64,000 nt of DNA from VGBV01 sp963813725 (GTDB taxonomy: Bacteria; Actinomycetota; Thermoleophilia; Solirubrobacterales; 70-9). The notes beneath the pieces were generated by a model that was not told the DNA's origin, made no database searches, and saw only the letters and a program-made list of their open reading frames with translations. The position numbers and the translations under genes are program-made. Of this stretch, positions 24,626 to 36,057 are shown piece by piece; the stretch's first letter is position 1, and each line of letters starts with the position of its first letter. Location of the stretch: NCBI GenBank assembly GCA_963813725.1, contig CAWFAI010000004.1, positions 34,926 to 98,925 on the forward strand. Reading direction: 5' to 3'.

Positions 24626-25546
24626 CTAGACGGCGAGGGACGCCAGGGCCGCGATGACCGCGATGGCGGTGCTCCAGGCGACCGCCTGGGCCGACAGCTT
24701 CAGGTCGAGGCCATAGACGTGGGCGATCAGCAGGGTGTTGATGCCGCAGGGCATCGCGGCCAGCAGCAGATATGGGCCGGGGAGGTCGATCAGGGGGAGG
24801 GAGAGGAGCAGGAGCAGGCCCGGCGCGACCACCAGGCGCAGCGCGATCGCGACCGAGACCGGCGGCCGGAAGGGCGAGCCGAGCGTCAGGTAGCCCTCCT
24901 CCGCCTCCTCGGCCAGGATCGCGCCGACCGCGAAGAAGCCGATCGGCAGCAGGGCCACCACTGCCGCCCGCGAGGCGTCAACGAGCGCGTCCGGGGCCAG
25001 GGCGTCGGGCACGATCAGGGCCGCGATCGCCGCATACAGCGGCGGGTTCCGGGTGAAGAACGCGACCACGCGCTCCCGCGGCCCCTCCCCGGCGTCCTCG
25101 CCGAAGGCGGCTCCCACCGAGAAGCCACCCAGCAGAAGCGCGGGCGCGCTGACGAGGATGTCGTAGGCCACCGCCTCCCCCAACGCGTCGAAGCCCAACA
25201 GCGAGGCGCACAGCGGATAGCCGAGGTAGCCGGTGTTCGCGATCAGCACGCAGACGATCAGCGCGCCCAGCGAGGGCCGCGAGAGGTTCATGGCCCGTCC
25301 CGCCCACCAGGCGAGGGCCGAGGCGGTGATCAGGGCGACGTATCCGAGCAGGATCCCGATCCCGATGTCCACGTCCAGCTCGAGCCGCGCGATGTTGAAG
25401 AAGACGACGATCGGGACCAGCGTGTAGAGCGAGACCGTGAGCGAGGAGCGCGCGGCGGCGGCGGCGCGGTCACGCCAGCGCAGCTCGGCCGCGACGCCGG
25501 CGGCGGCGGCGATGGCGATTACGGCGACGGTGAGCAGAACCCCCAC
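24626..25546 (-). CDS. AEC-family (auxin efflux carrier-like) transporter
   Basis: 306 residues with about ten hydrophobic segments in two five-helix halves. LYTLVPIVVFFNIARLELD, ANTGYLGYPLC and LLAAMPCGINTLLIAHVYGLD match the AEC permease blocks, the last being the conserved start of the second half. Members export or import small organic acids such as malate. GTG 25546 has GGGAGG 8 bases upstream. It lies 30 bases after the end of nuoN in the same direction and may be read from the nuo operon. Confidence 0.88.
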   Translation of the reverse strand: MGVLLTVAVIAIAAAAGVAAELRWRDRAAAAARSSLTVSLYTLVPIVVFFNIARLELDVDIGIGILLGYVALITASALAWWAGRAMNLSRPSLGALIVCVLIANTGYLGYPLCASLLGFDALGEAVAYDILVSAPALLLGGFSVGAAFGEDAGEGPRERVVAFFTRNPPLYAAIAALIVPDALAPDALVDASRAAVVALLPIGFFAVGAILAEEAEEGYLTLGSPFRPPVSVAIALRLVVAPGLLLLLSLPLIDLPGPYLLLAAMPCGINTLLIAHVYGLDLKLSAQAVAWSTAIAVIAALASLAV

Positions 25547-25576
25547 GGCCGCATCCTCCCGGACCGGCCCGCGGCC

Positions 25577-27142
25577 CTACAGCGTGGTGCCGAGCGACTC
25601 GGCCGCGTTCGTGGCCCAGTCCACAAGCGGGTCCGGATAGAAGCCGAAGGCGACGGTCGCGGCCGCACAGAGCACCCCGGCGCCGACCACCAGCGCGCAG
25701 CGGCTGGCTCCCAGCGGTCCCTCGGCCGGCGGCGCGCCGAACGAGACAGCGGCCGCGCCCGGCTCCCGGCCGCCCACCGGGCCCAGCGGGGCGCCCCCCG
25801 CGATCGCGGGCAGCGGCTCCTGCACCGGCGGGGACTCGGGCCGCATCCAGACCGCGGCCAGCACGCGAAGGTAGTAGGCGAGGGAGACCATCGTCCCGAT
25901 CACGATCGCCACCCCGAGCCAGGTGTAGTCGGCCTCGACGGTCGCCTCGATCAGGAACAGCTTGCCGATGAAGCCCGAGGTGCCGGGCAGCCCAGCCAGG
26001 GCCAGCACCCCGATCGTCAGCGGCCACGCGACCCACGGCTTCGACTTGCCGATCCCGTTGAGGGCGGCGATGTCGTCGCCCTGGTCCGTCTCTCGCTCGC
26101 GGATGGTGATCGCGACGAACGCGGCGAGGTTCATCAGGCAATAGGCGGCGAGGTAGAAGACCAGGGCCTCCAGTCCGGTCTGGGTCGCGACCACGACCCC
26201 GGCCAGCATGTAGCCGGCCTGCGCGATGCCCGAGTAGCCCAGCAGCCGCTTCAGCGAGTCCTGGCCCAGGGCGCCGATGTTGCCGACCGCGATGGAGATC
26301 ACCGCCAGCGCCGCCAGCGCCGGCTGCCAGTCGCCGGAGACCGGCCCAAGCGCCACCTCGAACAGCCGGGCCAGCGCCACGAAGGCCGCGGCCTTGGTCG
26401 CGACCGCCATGAAGGCGGTGACCGGCGTGGGGGCGCCCTGGTAGACGTCCGGCGTCCACTGATGGAACGGCGCCAGCGAGAGCTTGAAGGCCAGGCCCAC
26501 CGCGACCATCGCGACCCCGATCAGGATCAGCGAGTCGTCGGCCTGGCCGCCGGAGCCGAGTGCCTCGGCGATCGCGCCGAAGTCGGTCGATCCCGAGCCG
26601 CCGTAGAGCATCGCGAACCCGTACAGCAGCGTCGCCGAGCCGACCGAGCCGATCACCAGGTACTTCAGGCCGGACTCCAGCGAGCGCTCCCTGCGGATCG
26701 CCGACGCGCACATCACGTACAGGGGGATCGAGAGCAGCTCGAGCCCGATGAAGAAGCTGACCAGGTTCTGGGCCTGGGACAGGATCACCATCCCCAGCAC
26801 CGAGCCCAGCAGCAGCGCCCCGAAGGCGCCCTGCCCGGCGTCCTCGGCGGCCGGCTCGCGCACCGCCAGGACCTGGGCGACCGCCGCTGCCAGGATCGCG
26901 ATCAGCGCCGCCGCCAGCCCCAGCTCGTCCAGGCGCAGCGCGCCCTCGACCAGGTCGGTGCGCTCACCCCACTGCCAGATGCAGAGCCCCGCGGTGATCG
27001 CGAGGATGCCCAGCGTCGTCGTCGGCACCACCCAGCGCGGCAGCCGGAACAGCCCGACCAGAACCACCACGCAGATGCCCGCGGTGAGGGCGATGACTGG
27101 CGAGAGCCCGGCATAGTCGATGTCAGGGGCCTGGAAGCTCAT
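25577..27142 (-). CDS. nuoN: NADH-quinone oxidoreductase subunit N
   Basis: 521 residues, a proton-pumping antiporter-like subunit of complex I with about 14 membrane helices. LGYSGIAQAGYMLAG, FKLSLAPFHQWTPDVYQGAPTPVTAFMAVATKAAAF (with the pump Lys and the discontinuous helix) and LAGLPGTSGFIGKLFLI identify it. A hydrophilic insert of about 50 residues near 440-490 precedes the last helix. The start overlaps the nuoM stop by four bases (ATGA). Last nuo gene of the operon. Confidence 0.96.
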   Translation of the reverse strand: MSFQAPDIDYAGLSPVIALTAGICVVVLVGLFRLPRWVVPTTTLGILAITAGLCIWQWGERTDLVEGALRLDELGLAAALIAILAAAVAQVLAVREPAAEDAGQGAFGALLLGSVLGMVILSQAQNLVSFFIGLELLSIPLYVMCASAIRRERSLESGLKYLVIGSVGSATLLYGFAMLYGGSGSTDFGAIAEALGSGGQADDSLILIGVAMVAVGLAFKLSLAPFHQWTPDVYQGAPTPVTAFMAVATKAAAFVALARLFEVALGPVSGDWQPALAALAVISIAVGNIGALGQDSLKRLLGYSGIAQAGYMLAGVVVATQTGLEALVFYLAAYCLMNLAAFVAITIRERETDQGDDIAALNGIGKSKPWVAWPLTIGVLALAGLPGTSGFIGKLFLIEATVEADYTWLGVAIVIGTMVSLAYYLRVLAAVWMRPESPPVQEPLPAIAGGAPLGPVGGREPGAAAVSFGAPPAEGPLGASRCALVVGAGVLCAAATVAFGFYPDPLVDWATNAAESLGTTL

Positions 27143-28644
27143 CTGCGTGCGACCTCCTCACCCGACTCCTGGACCGCCCCCACGGCGGACTCGACCGAGG
27201 CGTCGGTCCGCTCCAGGATCAGCCCCGGGTACAGCGCCAGCGCGACGATGCATGCGACCAGGGCTCCGACGATCGCGCCCTCGCGCAGCGGTATCTCCTT
27301 CGAGGTCACGTCCTCGCGCTTGCGGTCGTGCATCGCGTGCTGGAACAGGCGCAGCGCGTAGAAGGCGGCCAGCGCGATCGCGATCGAGGCGACCAGGGCG
27401 AACACGACCTTCTCCTGGAAGACGCCGTTCAGGATGTAGAACTCGCCGATGAAGTTGGACGAGCCGGGGATCGCCAGCAAGGCCATCGTCACCACCAGGA
27501 AGAGCGTCGCCAGCACCGGCGCCCTGAATGCAAGCCCGCCCATGCGCTTGATGTCGTCCGTGCCCGCCCGCTCGGCGAGGACGACAAGGATCAGCATCAG
27601 CGGCACGATCACGAGGCCGTGGTTCACCATCTGCAGCACCGCGCCGTCGGCGCCATCGGGGCGCAGGGCGAAGATCCCGAGCGTGATGAATCCGAGCTGG
27701 GCGACGGACGAGTACCCGGCCACCAGGCGGGCGCTGTCCTGGGTGAAGGCCATCACCGAGCCGTAGAGGATCGAGGCGAGCGCGATCACCAGCATCGCCT
27801 CCTGCAGCTCGACCGTGGCGTCGGGGAATATCGGCAACACCACCGCCAGGAACCCGTAGGCGCCCACCTTCGACAGCACGGCGCTGAACACGGCCAGCAC
27901 GGGCAGCGGCGCGACCCGGTAGGCGTCGGGCATCCAGCCGTGGACCAGGAACGCCGGCATCTTCACCAGGAAGGCCGCGGCGAAGAAGCAGAAGATCCAG
28001 ATCTGGCTGTCGGGGTCGAGCGGGTTCGACCTCAGCTCCGCCATCGAGAAGACGGGGGTGCCGCCGTCGCCGGCGATCACGCCCGCCGCGATCGCTCCGG
28101 CCAGCATCAGCAGCGACCCGACCAGCGTGTAGACGACCATCTTGATCGTGGCGGGTGTGGGGCTGATCTTCCCCTCCCACTTGCGCCCGGGGTGCTCGGC
28201 GCCCCAGCCCCCGAACAGGAAATAGAACGGGATCAGCATCAGGTCGAAGAAGAGGACGAACAGCAACAGGTCCTGGGCCAGGAAGGCCCCGAGCGTCGCG
28301 GTCTCGGCCACGCCCAGCATCAGGAAATAGGTCTTGGGACGGTCGGGCATCCGCAGCGCGGACCAGGTGGTGACCGCGAACCAGGCGACGGCGGTGAGCA
28401 GCACCAGGAACAGGCTGATGCCGCTGACCCCCAGCGAGTATCGGACCCCCAGGTCGGGGATCCAGGACTCATCGACGGCGTGCTGGAGCCCGGCGGCGCT
28501 CGCGTCGAAGTCGAAGACCAGGCCGACCGCCAGGCTGAGCGTGGCGAGGGCGCCTGCGGTGGTCACCCATCCGATCAGCCGCAACGGCAGCAGGCAGGCC
28601 AGCAGCCCGGCGGCGAACGGCAGCCAGAGCATCACGTTCAGCAT
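27139..28644 (-). CDS. nuoM: NADH-quinone oxidoreductase subunit M
   Basis: 501 residues. LLFVLFFDLMLIPFYFLFGGWG with the conserved Glu-equivalent position occupied in the D/E-containing helix, VKMPAFLVHGWMPDAYRVAPLPVLAVFSAVLSKVGAYG (pump Lys) and LVAGYSSVAQLGFI are typical. Note LFFDLMLIP: the common EAMLIP Glu is Asp here. ATG 28644 is chosen within a longer open frame because homology begins there. It lies 49 bases after nuoL. Confidence 0.95.
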   Translation of the reverse strand: MLNVMLWLPFAAGLLACLLPLRLIGWVTTAGALATLSLAVGLVFDFDASAAGLQHAVDESWIPDLGVRYSLGVSGISLFLVLLTAVAWFAVTTWSALRMPDRPKTYFLMLGVAETATLGAFLAQDLLLFVLFFDLMLIPFYFLFGGWGAEHPGRKWEGKISPTPATIKMVVYTLVGSLLMLAGAIAAGVIAGDGGTPVFSMAELRSNPLDPDSQIWIFCFFAAAFLVKMPAFLVHGWMPDAYRVAPLPVLAVFSAVLSKVGAYGFLAVVLPIFPDATVELQEAMLVIALASILYGSVMAFTQDSARLVAGYSSVAQLGFITLGIFALRPDGADGAVLQMVNHGLVIVPLMLILVVLAERAGTDDIKRMGGLAFRAPVLATLFLVVTMALLAIPGSSNFIGEFYILNGVFQEKVVFALVASIAIALAAFYALRLFQHAMHDRKREDVTSKEIPLREGAIVGALVACIVALALYPGLILERTDASVESAVGAVQESGEEVARR

Positions 28645-28693
28645 CTGCGACCCCCTTGGCGCACGCCCGGACGCGAAGCGGAGGACGTGGCGC

Positions 28694-30700
<2,007 letters not shown>

Positions 30701-30704
30701 CGGT

Positions 30705-31004
30705 TCAGCCCTTCAGGGTCCGCAGCTCGTCGACGTTGAGCGGGATCCGGCGGCGATAGGCGGCGACGATGATCCCAAGCCCCACCACGACCTCGCACGC
30801 CGCGATCACCATCACGATCAGCGCGAACACCTGCCCGTCCTCGTTGCCGAGGGTGCGCGAGAACGTCAGCAGCGCCAGGTTCCCCGCGTTCAGCATCAGC
30901 TCCAGGCAGAGCAGGATGACCAAGGGGCTGCGGCGCATCAGCACGCCGGTTGCGCCGGTGGCGAAGATCAGCGCGGAGAGGACGAGATACCAGGACATGT
31001 CCAC
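30705..31004 (-). CDS. nuoK: NADH-quinone oxidoreductase subunit K
   Basis: 99 residues with three helices. LVILLCLELMLNAGNLALLTF carries the conserved membrane Glu, and VFALIVMVIAACEVVVGLGI the second. GTG 31004 is chosen because it overlaps the nuoJ stop (TAGTG) and has GGAGG about ten bases before it; ATG 30998 two codons later is an alternative. Confidence 0.94.
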   Translation of the reverse strand: MDMSWYLVLSALIFATGATGVLMRRSPLVILLCLELMLNAGNLALLTFSRTLGNEDGQVFALIVMVIAACEVVVGLGIIVAAYRRRIPLNVDELRTLKG

Positions 31005-31543
31005 TAGGCCGTCACCTCCTCGCCGGAAGGCGGCTTGCCCTCGCGCCGCCTCGCGGCGAGCACGACCGCGCCCACTGCCGCGATCAGCAGCAGCAGCGAG
31101 GCGGCCTCGAAGGCGATCAGGAAGCGCTCCAGCAGCAGCTTGCCGATCGCCTCGGGCGAGCCGAAGCCAAGCTCGACGGTGGGGCCCTCGGTGTCGAGCG
31201 ACTTCAGGCCCGAGCCGATGATCGCGATCGAGACCTCGACGAAGAGCGCCAGCCCCAGCAATGGCGCCAGCAGGCGCTGCCCCGGTATCGGCTCCCACAG
31301 GGATTCGTCCACGTTGCCGACGTAGGCGGCGACGAACACGTACAGCACCATCACGGCCCCGGCGTAGACCACGATCTGGGCGGCGGCGATGAACTCGGCC
31401 TGGAGCAGCAGGAACAGCCCGGCGAGCGAGATCAGGTGGACGATCAGCGCCAGCACGCTGTAGAAGGGGTTGCGAAGCCCGATCACGGCGATGGCGCCGC
31501 CGAGCGTGCCGATCGCGCCGGCGAAGAAGCAGACCTCCTTCAC
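31004..31543 (-). CDS. nuoJ: NADH-quinone oxidoreductase subunit J
   Basis: 179 residues with five hydrophobic helices. LRNPFYSVLALIVHLISLAGLFLLLQAEFIAAAQIVVYAGAVMVLYVFV is the conserved core around the pi-bulge helix. The GTG start overlaps the stop of the preceding NTF2-like gene by four bases (GTGA), so nuoJ is coupled to that gene rather than directly to nuoI. Confidence 0.94.
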   Translation of the reverse strand: MKEVCFFAGAIGTLGGAIAVIGLRNPFYSVLALIVHLISLAGLFLLLQAEFIAAAQIVVYAGAVMVLYVFVAAYVGNVDESLWEPIPGQRLLAPLLGLALFVEVSIAIIGSGLKSLDTEGPTVELGFGSPEAIGKLLLERFLIAFEAASLLLLIAAVGAVVLAARRREGKPPSGEEVTA

Positions 31544-31955
31544 GCGGCGGACCTCCAGATGCCGGCTTCGCGCTCGGCTTCCGCCCGCTCCCCGTAGGAC
31601 TGGATCCGGATGATCTCGTCCGTCGCGGAACTCGTAGAGCAGCGCGAGGGGACGTCGAGCTCGATCCCGCTCGCCTTCGCCCTGTCGACTGCACGCGGAC
31701 GTCCGCGAGGACGAAGTCGCCGCTCTGCTCGTCTCCTCGCGGCGCTCGAAGTGGACGTACTCCCAGTCCTCCTCCCACTCCACGAGCGCCTGCCGCAGCC
31801 CGTCCGGGCCCGCGATATGAGCGCCCCTCAAGCTGTGAGCGGAGGCTGCGGAGCACCGCGTCGTCGGCGAGGGTGCCAGGAAGCAGATCGTGGTTGCCGG
31901 CGTTCCATGCCTCGGCGATCTCGACGAGCGAGTGAGACTTCCGTTGCTCGTCCAT
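31540..31955 (-). CDS. NTF2/SnoaL-like small protein inside the nuo operon (frame broken)
   Basis: Reading from ATG 31955 gives HSLVEIAEAWNAGNHDLLPGTLADDAVLRSL, then in a second frame GPDGLRQALVEWEEDWEYVHFERREE, then SGDFVLADVRVQ and finally DEIIRIQSYGERAEAEREAGIW ending at TGA 31540. Pieces in this order are the typical nuclear-transport-factor-2/SnoaL fold of about 138 residues. Breaks lie near 31807 (an extra C in GGGCCCGG), about 31722 and about 31640-31690. Its end overlaps nuoJ (GTGA) and its start is 13 bases after nuoI. Such proteins bind small hydrophobic molecules or act in assembly or stress; its link to complex I is unknown. Confidence 0.7.
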
Positions 31956-31968
31956 CGCCCCGCCATTA

Positions 31969-32544
31969 TCACTCTCCCTCCCTGCGCAGCGGGGTGCGCT
32001 CGATCGGCTCGGCCAGCAGCATCTCCTTGGTGAAGATCAGGTCGCCGCGGTTGTAGTCCGACATCTCGTAGTCGTGGCCCATCGTGATGGCGTCGAAGGG
32101 GCAGGCGACCTCGCAGTAGCCGCAGAAGATGCAGCGGCTGAGGTTGATCTCGTAGACCTCGGCGTAGCGCTCGCCGGCGCTGATGCGGTGGGCCGGGTCG
32201 TTCTCGGCCGCGACGACGCGGATGCAGTCGGCCGGGCAGGCAGCGGCGCAGAGCGAGCAGCCGACGCACTTCTCCAGCCCCGTGTCCTCGAACTTGTGGA
32301 GCTTGTGGCGCCCGCGGAAGCGCGGATAGACGGGCGTCTTCTCCTCGGGGTATTGGATCGTGACGGGGCCCTCGATCACCCTGGCCATCGTCGTCCGCAG
32401 CCCCTTCAGGGTGGCGCCGAAGACGCGGGCGACGGCGCCGATCCCGCCCGGCTCGGGGCCGCGCTGGACCGCGATCACGTCGGCCGAGTCGAGGTAGGGG
32501 AACTGCTCCCAGTCGGTGTGCTCCTTGTTCAGCTTCGCCTCCAT
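31969..32544 (-). CDS. nuoI: NADH-quinone oxidoreductase subunit I
   Basis: 191 residues with two 4Fe-4S motifs, CVGCSLCAAACP and CIFCGYCEVACP, which hold clusters N6a and N6b of the peripheral arm. The N-terminus (about 1-60) forms the amphipathic connection to the membrane arm. Starts directly at the nuoH stop. The family length is about 160-190, so it is complete. Confidence 0.96.
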   Translation of the reverse strand: MEAKLNKEHTDWEQFPYLDSADVIAVQRGPEPGGIGAVARVFGATLKGLRTTMARVIEGPVTIQYPEEKTPVYPRFRGRHKLHKFEDTGLEKCVGCSLCAAACPADCIRVVAAENDPAHRISAGERYAEVYEINLSRCIFCGYCEVACPFDAITMGHDYEMSDYNRGDLIFTKEMLLAEPIERTPLRREGE

Positions 32545-33545
32545 CAGAGCACCGTGACCAGGATCGCGGTGACGAGGACGTTCAGGGTGGCGAGCGGCAG
32601 CATGATCTTCCAGCCCAGGCTCATCAGCTGGTCGTAGCGCAGGCGAGGCACCGTCGCCCGCACCCAGATGAAGACGAAGATCAGCGCCAGCACCTTGACG
32701 ATCAGCCAGACGGGGTCGAGCCAGCCGGGACCGGGGCCCATCCAGCCGCCGAGGAAGAAGGTGACCGCGATCGCCGAGACCACGAACATCTCCAGGTACT
32801 CGGCCAGCAGGTACGAGCCGAAGCGCATCCCCCCGTACTCGGTCATGTAGCCCTGCACCAGCTCGGCGTCGGCCTCGGCCAGGTCGAAGGGGGCGCGGTT
32901 GGTCTCGGCGAACCCCGCCAGCATGAAGATCAGGAAGCCGAAGATCTGGGGCACGATGTACCAGACCTCGTCCTGGGCCTCGACGATGCTCGTCAGCGAC
33001 AGCGAGCCGGCCATCATCACCGCGCCCAGCAGCGCCAGGCCCATGGACACCTCGTAGGAGATCAGCTGCGCGGCGGCCCGCATCGAGCCCAGGAAGCTGT
33101 ACTTCGATCCCGAGGACCAGCCGGCCAGCAGCAGGCCGTAGAACGAGAGCGAGCCGAAGGCGAAGAAGTAGAGGACGCCGATCGAGACGTCGATCCCGTA
33201 GAGGCCGACCCCGTCCTCGACGTTCCCGAAGGGGATGATCGCCAGGGTGAGGATGCCGCTGAAGATGACCAGCGCGGGGGCGATCGCGAACAGCAGCGGC
33301 ACCGCCCCGGTGGGCCGGAACAGCTCCTTGCCGGCGAGCTTGCCGATGTCGGCAAGCGGCTGCAGCAGCCCCATCGGCCCCACGCGATTCGGGCCGTAGC
33401 GGTTCTGGAAGCGGCCGATCAGCTTGCGCTCGGCGACGGTCAGCACCGGGACGATCATGAACACGAGCAGGAAGATCACGATCGACTTCACGACCATCAC
33501 CCAGGTCGCCTCGACGAACCCGACCTCTGCAAGCGGCAGCGTCAC
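32544..33545 (-). CDS. nuoH: NADH-quinone oxidoreductase subunit H
   Basis: 333 residues, eight to nine helices forming the quinone channel. GRFQNRYGPNRVGPMGLLQPLADIGKL, FAETNRAPFDLAEADAELVQGYMTEYGGMRF and WVRATVPRLRYDQLMSLGWK are diagnostic. The GTG start overlaps the end of nuoG by four bases (GTGA). Confidence 0.96.
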   Translation of the reverse strand: MTLPLAEVGFVEATWVMVVKSIVIFLLVFMIVPVLTVAERKLIGRFQNRYGPNRVGPMGLLQPLADIGKLAGKELFRPTGAVPLLFAIAPALVIFSGILTLAIIPFGNVEDGVGLYGIDVSIGVLYFFAFGSLSFYGLLLAGWSSGSKYSFLGSMRAAAQLISYEVSMGLALLGAVMMAGSLSLTSIVEAQDEVWYIVPQIFGFLIFMLAGFAETNRAPFDLAEADAELVQGYMTEYGGMRFGSYLLAEYLEMFVVSAIAVTFFLGGWMGPGPGWLDPVWLIVKVLALIFVFIWVRATVPRLRYDQLMSLGWKIMLPLATLNVLVTAILVTVL

Positions 33546-36057
33546 CGCTTCTCCACCTTCACCGGCCCTGGATGGCCGTTCGCCAGCACGTTCGCGTTCT
33601 GCTCGCTGGTCCCCTCGATCAGAAACGCGGCCCCGGGCCGCATCCGCTGCCTGATCGCGACGCGGGCCTCGACGCTGGACCCGTTGGAGGAGACGGTGAC
33701 CTCGTCGCCGTTCGAAAGCCCCATTCCCTCGGCGTCCTTCGGCTGCCAGCTCCAGCCTCTGCTGCCGGCATCAGGAATCGCAGCGCCGGATTGCGAACGG
33801 TGACCTCCGAGGCCCACAGATCTCTATGCGTGCCGAGCGTCAGGCCCTGCTCTTCATCGTCCGAGGCGGCCGGGGGGCCCGCCACCGGAGCGTATGCAGG
33901 CGCCGAGCCGCCCTCGGAGGGCGCGCGGCCGACCGCCGAATCAGCGACGGGGGCGGGCGCCCCGGCCGCCCCCGCACGCTCCGGGGTCCATGACCCACCG
34001 GGATCCCGCTCTTGCCAGCGCAGGCCCTGGCCGCCGATTTCCTCATACGCCGTCTCGCCGTAGAACGGGACCTCGATGCTGAGCTGTTTGAAGACATCCT
34101 CGGCGCTGGCGAAGTCCCAGTCCTGGCCCAGGGCCGAGGCGATCTCGTTCAGTGGACCCACCAGCCTGGGCGCAGACCCTGAGGGGGCGGAACGTTCGGG
34201 CGCAGGCGCTGGAGGCGGCCGTCGGGGTGGGTGACGGTCCCCTCCTTCTCGGCGTGGGATTCCGCCGGGAAGACGATGTTGGCGTGGCGGGTGGACTCGT
34301 CGTCGAACATCGAGAAGGCGACGACGAAGGTGCCGGCCAGGGTCTTGGCCCAGGCGTCGGTGCCGGGGTAGGTGCGGACCGGGTCGGCGTTCAGCAGCAG
34401 GACGGCGCCCGGGGAGCCGTCGCGGACGCCGGCCGCGTCGTCGCCGGTGATGGCCTCGGTGAACCCCGGGCCGGCGGCGGGCTGCATGCCGGCCTCGCGC
34501 AGGCCTCGGGTGTTGGCCTCCTCGGGCACGCAGAGCAGGCCCGGACCGATCTTCTGGTGCATGTCGAGGGCCCTGGCGACGCCGTGCAGCGCCCTGACCG
34601 CGCCCGGGCTGCGCCACAGGCGCTCTCCCCAGACGATCACCGGGTCGGGCACGGCGCGGAGCTGCTCGGCGATCTCGGCGACGTCCTTGGCGACGCGATC
34701 GCCGTCGTAGCCGTCCGCGCCGAGGGCGCCGGCGAGCGCCGCCAGGAAAGCCGCGCCCTCGCCGGGCTCGTAGCGGACCGGCTCGGCCGCGGCGCCACCG
34801 TCGAGCGAGGTGGGGCGCTCGGAGGCGACCAGCAGCCTGGCCCTGCCCGCGCCGCGCGGCCTTGCGGATTCGCAGGTCCAGGATCGGCATCTCGTGCAGC
34901 GGGTCGGCGCCGACCACGAGGACCGCGCCCGCGTAGTCGAGGTCGCTGACCCGCGAGGTCAGCTCGGGTCGCGCAAGCTCGGCCAGCAGCCCGGGATCCG
35001 CCGGGTTGGGCGAGCAGTCGAGGCAGCCCGAGCCCAGCGCGTCCCGGAGGATGCGCTGGGCCAGATAGCCCTCCTCGTTCGATGTTCCCCCGCCGCCCAG
35101 GGAGGCCGCCTTGGTGCCGGCCTTTCGCAGGCCGTCGGCCGCCTTCGCGATCGCGTCCTCCCAGCTCACCGGGCTGAGGGTGCCGTCGCCGCTGCGGACC
35201 ATCGGCTGGGTGATGCGGTCCTCTGCGGCGAACATCTGGAAGCCGAAGCGGCCCTTGTCGCAGAGCCACCCGTCGTCCACCGCGTGGTTGTCGCGGGCGA
35301 GCACCCGCACGACCCGCTCGTCGCGCACCGTGAACTTGACGTTGCACTGGCTGGGGCAGAGGGTGCAGACCGAGCCCGCGTCCTCGATGTCCCAGGGCCG
35401 CGCCCGGAAGCGGTAGGTGTGCGAGGTCAGGGCCCCGACCGGGCACAGCTCGGTGATGTTGCCGTGAAACGGCGCGATGTAGGGCCGCTCCTCGAAGGTG
35501 CCGACGAAGCTGCGGTCGCCGCGCTCCAGCAGCTGCAGCTGCTCGTCCTCGGCCACCTCCTGGCTGAAGCGCACGCAGCGGTAGCAGAGGATGCATCGCT
35601 CGCGGTCGATCGCCACCAGCGGCGAGAGGTCGAGCGGCTTCTGGAAGTGGCGCTTGGGGTCGGTGAAGCGGCTCTTGCCCGGCCCCCATCCCATCGCGAT
35701 GTCCTGGAGCGGGCACTCGCCGCCCTTGTCGCAGACGGGGCAGTCGAGCGGGTGGTTGACCAGTAGGAACTCGACGACCGCGTTCTGCGCCTGCTTCACG
35801 TGGTCGGTCTGGGTGTAGACGACCATGCCGTCGCGGACGGGGGTCGAGCAGGCCGTCTGCAGCTTCGGGATTCCCTCGATCTCGACCAGGCACATGCGGC
35901 AGGCGCCGACCGGCTCGCCCAGCTTCGGCTCGTAGCAGAAGACCGGGATCTCGATGTCGCCGCCCTTGGCGGCGTCCACCAGCATCGTGCCCTCCGGTGC
36001 GACGACCTCGCGCCCGTCCACGACCAGCGTGACCGCGTTGCGGATCGGCTGGCTCAC
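33542..36057 (-). CDS. nuoG: NADH-quinone oxidoreductase subunit G (frame broken)
   Basis: GTG 36057 starts an N-terminal 2Fe-2S domain (FCYEPKLGEPVGACRMC), CPVCDKGGECPLQD and CILCYRCVRFSQEV for the 4Fe-4S clusters, then CTLCPSQCNVKF and the molybdopterin-fold region. Near 34840 the frame changes (an extra base in CAGGGCCAGG); the next frame carries PDPVIVWGERLWRSPGAVRALHG and FPAESHAEKEGTVTHPDGRLQ. It changes again near 34160, and twice between 33740 and 33770, after which GLSNGDEVTVSSNG and the end at 33542 follow. Joined length is about 835 residues, normal for actinobacterial NuoG. It accepts electrons from NuoF/E. Confidence 0.9.

Noticed and set aside
24719..27361. Plus-strand open frame of 880 codons opposite nuoN and the AEC gene
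   Set aside because: Its residues are the reverse-frame shadow of GC-rich coding DNA (Gln/Arg/Asp/Gly-rich, no motifs), while the other strand has clear membrane proteins with family motifs.
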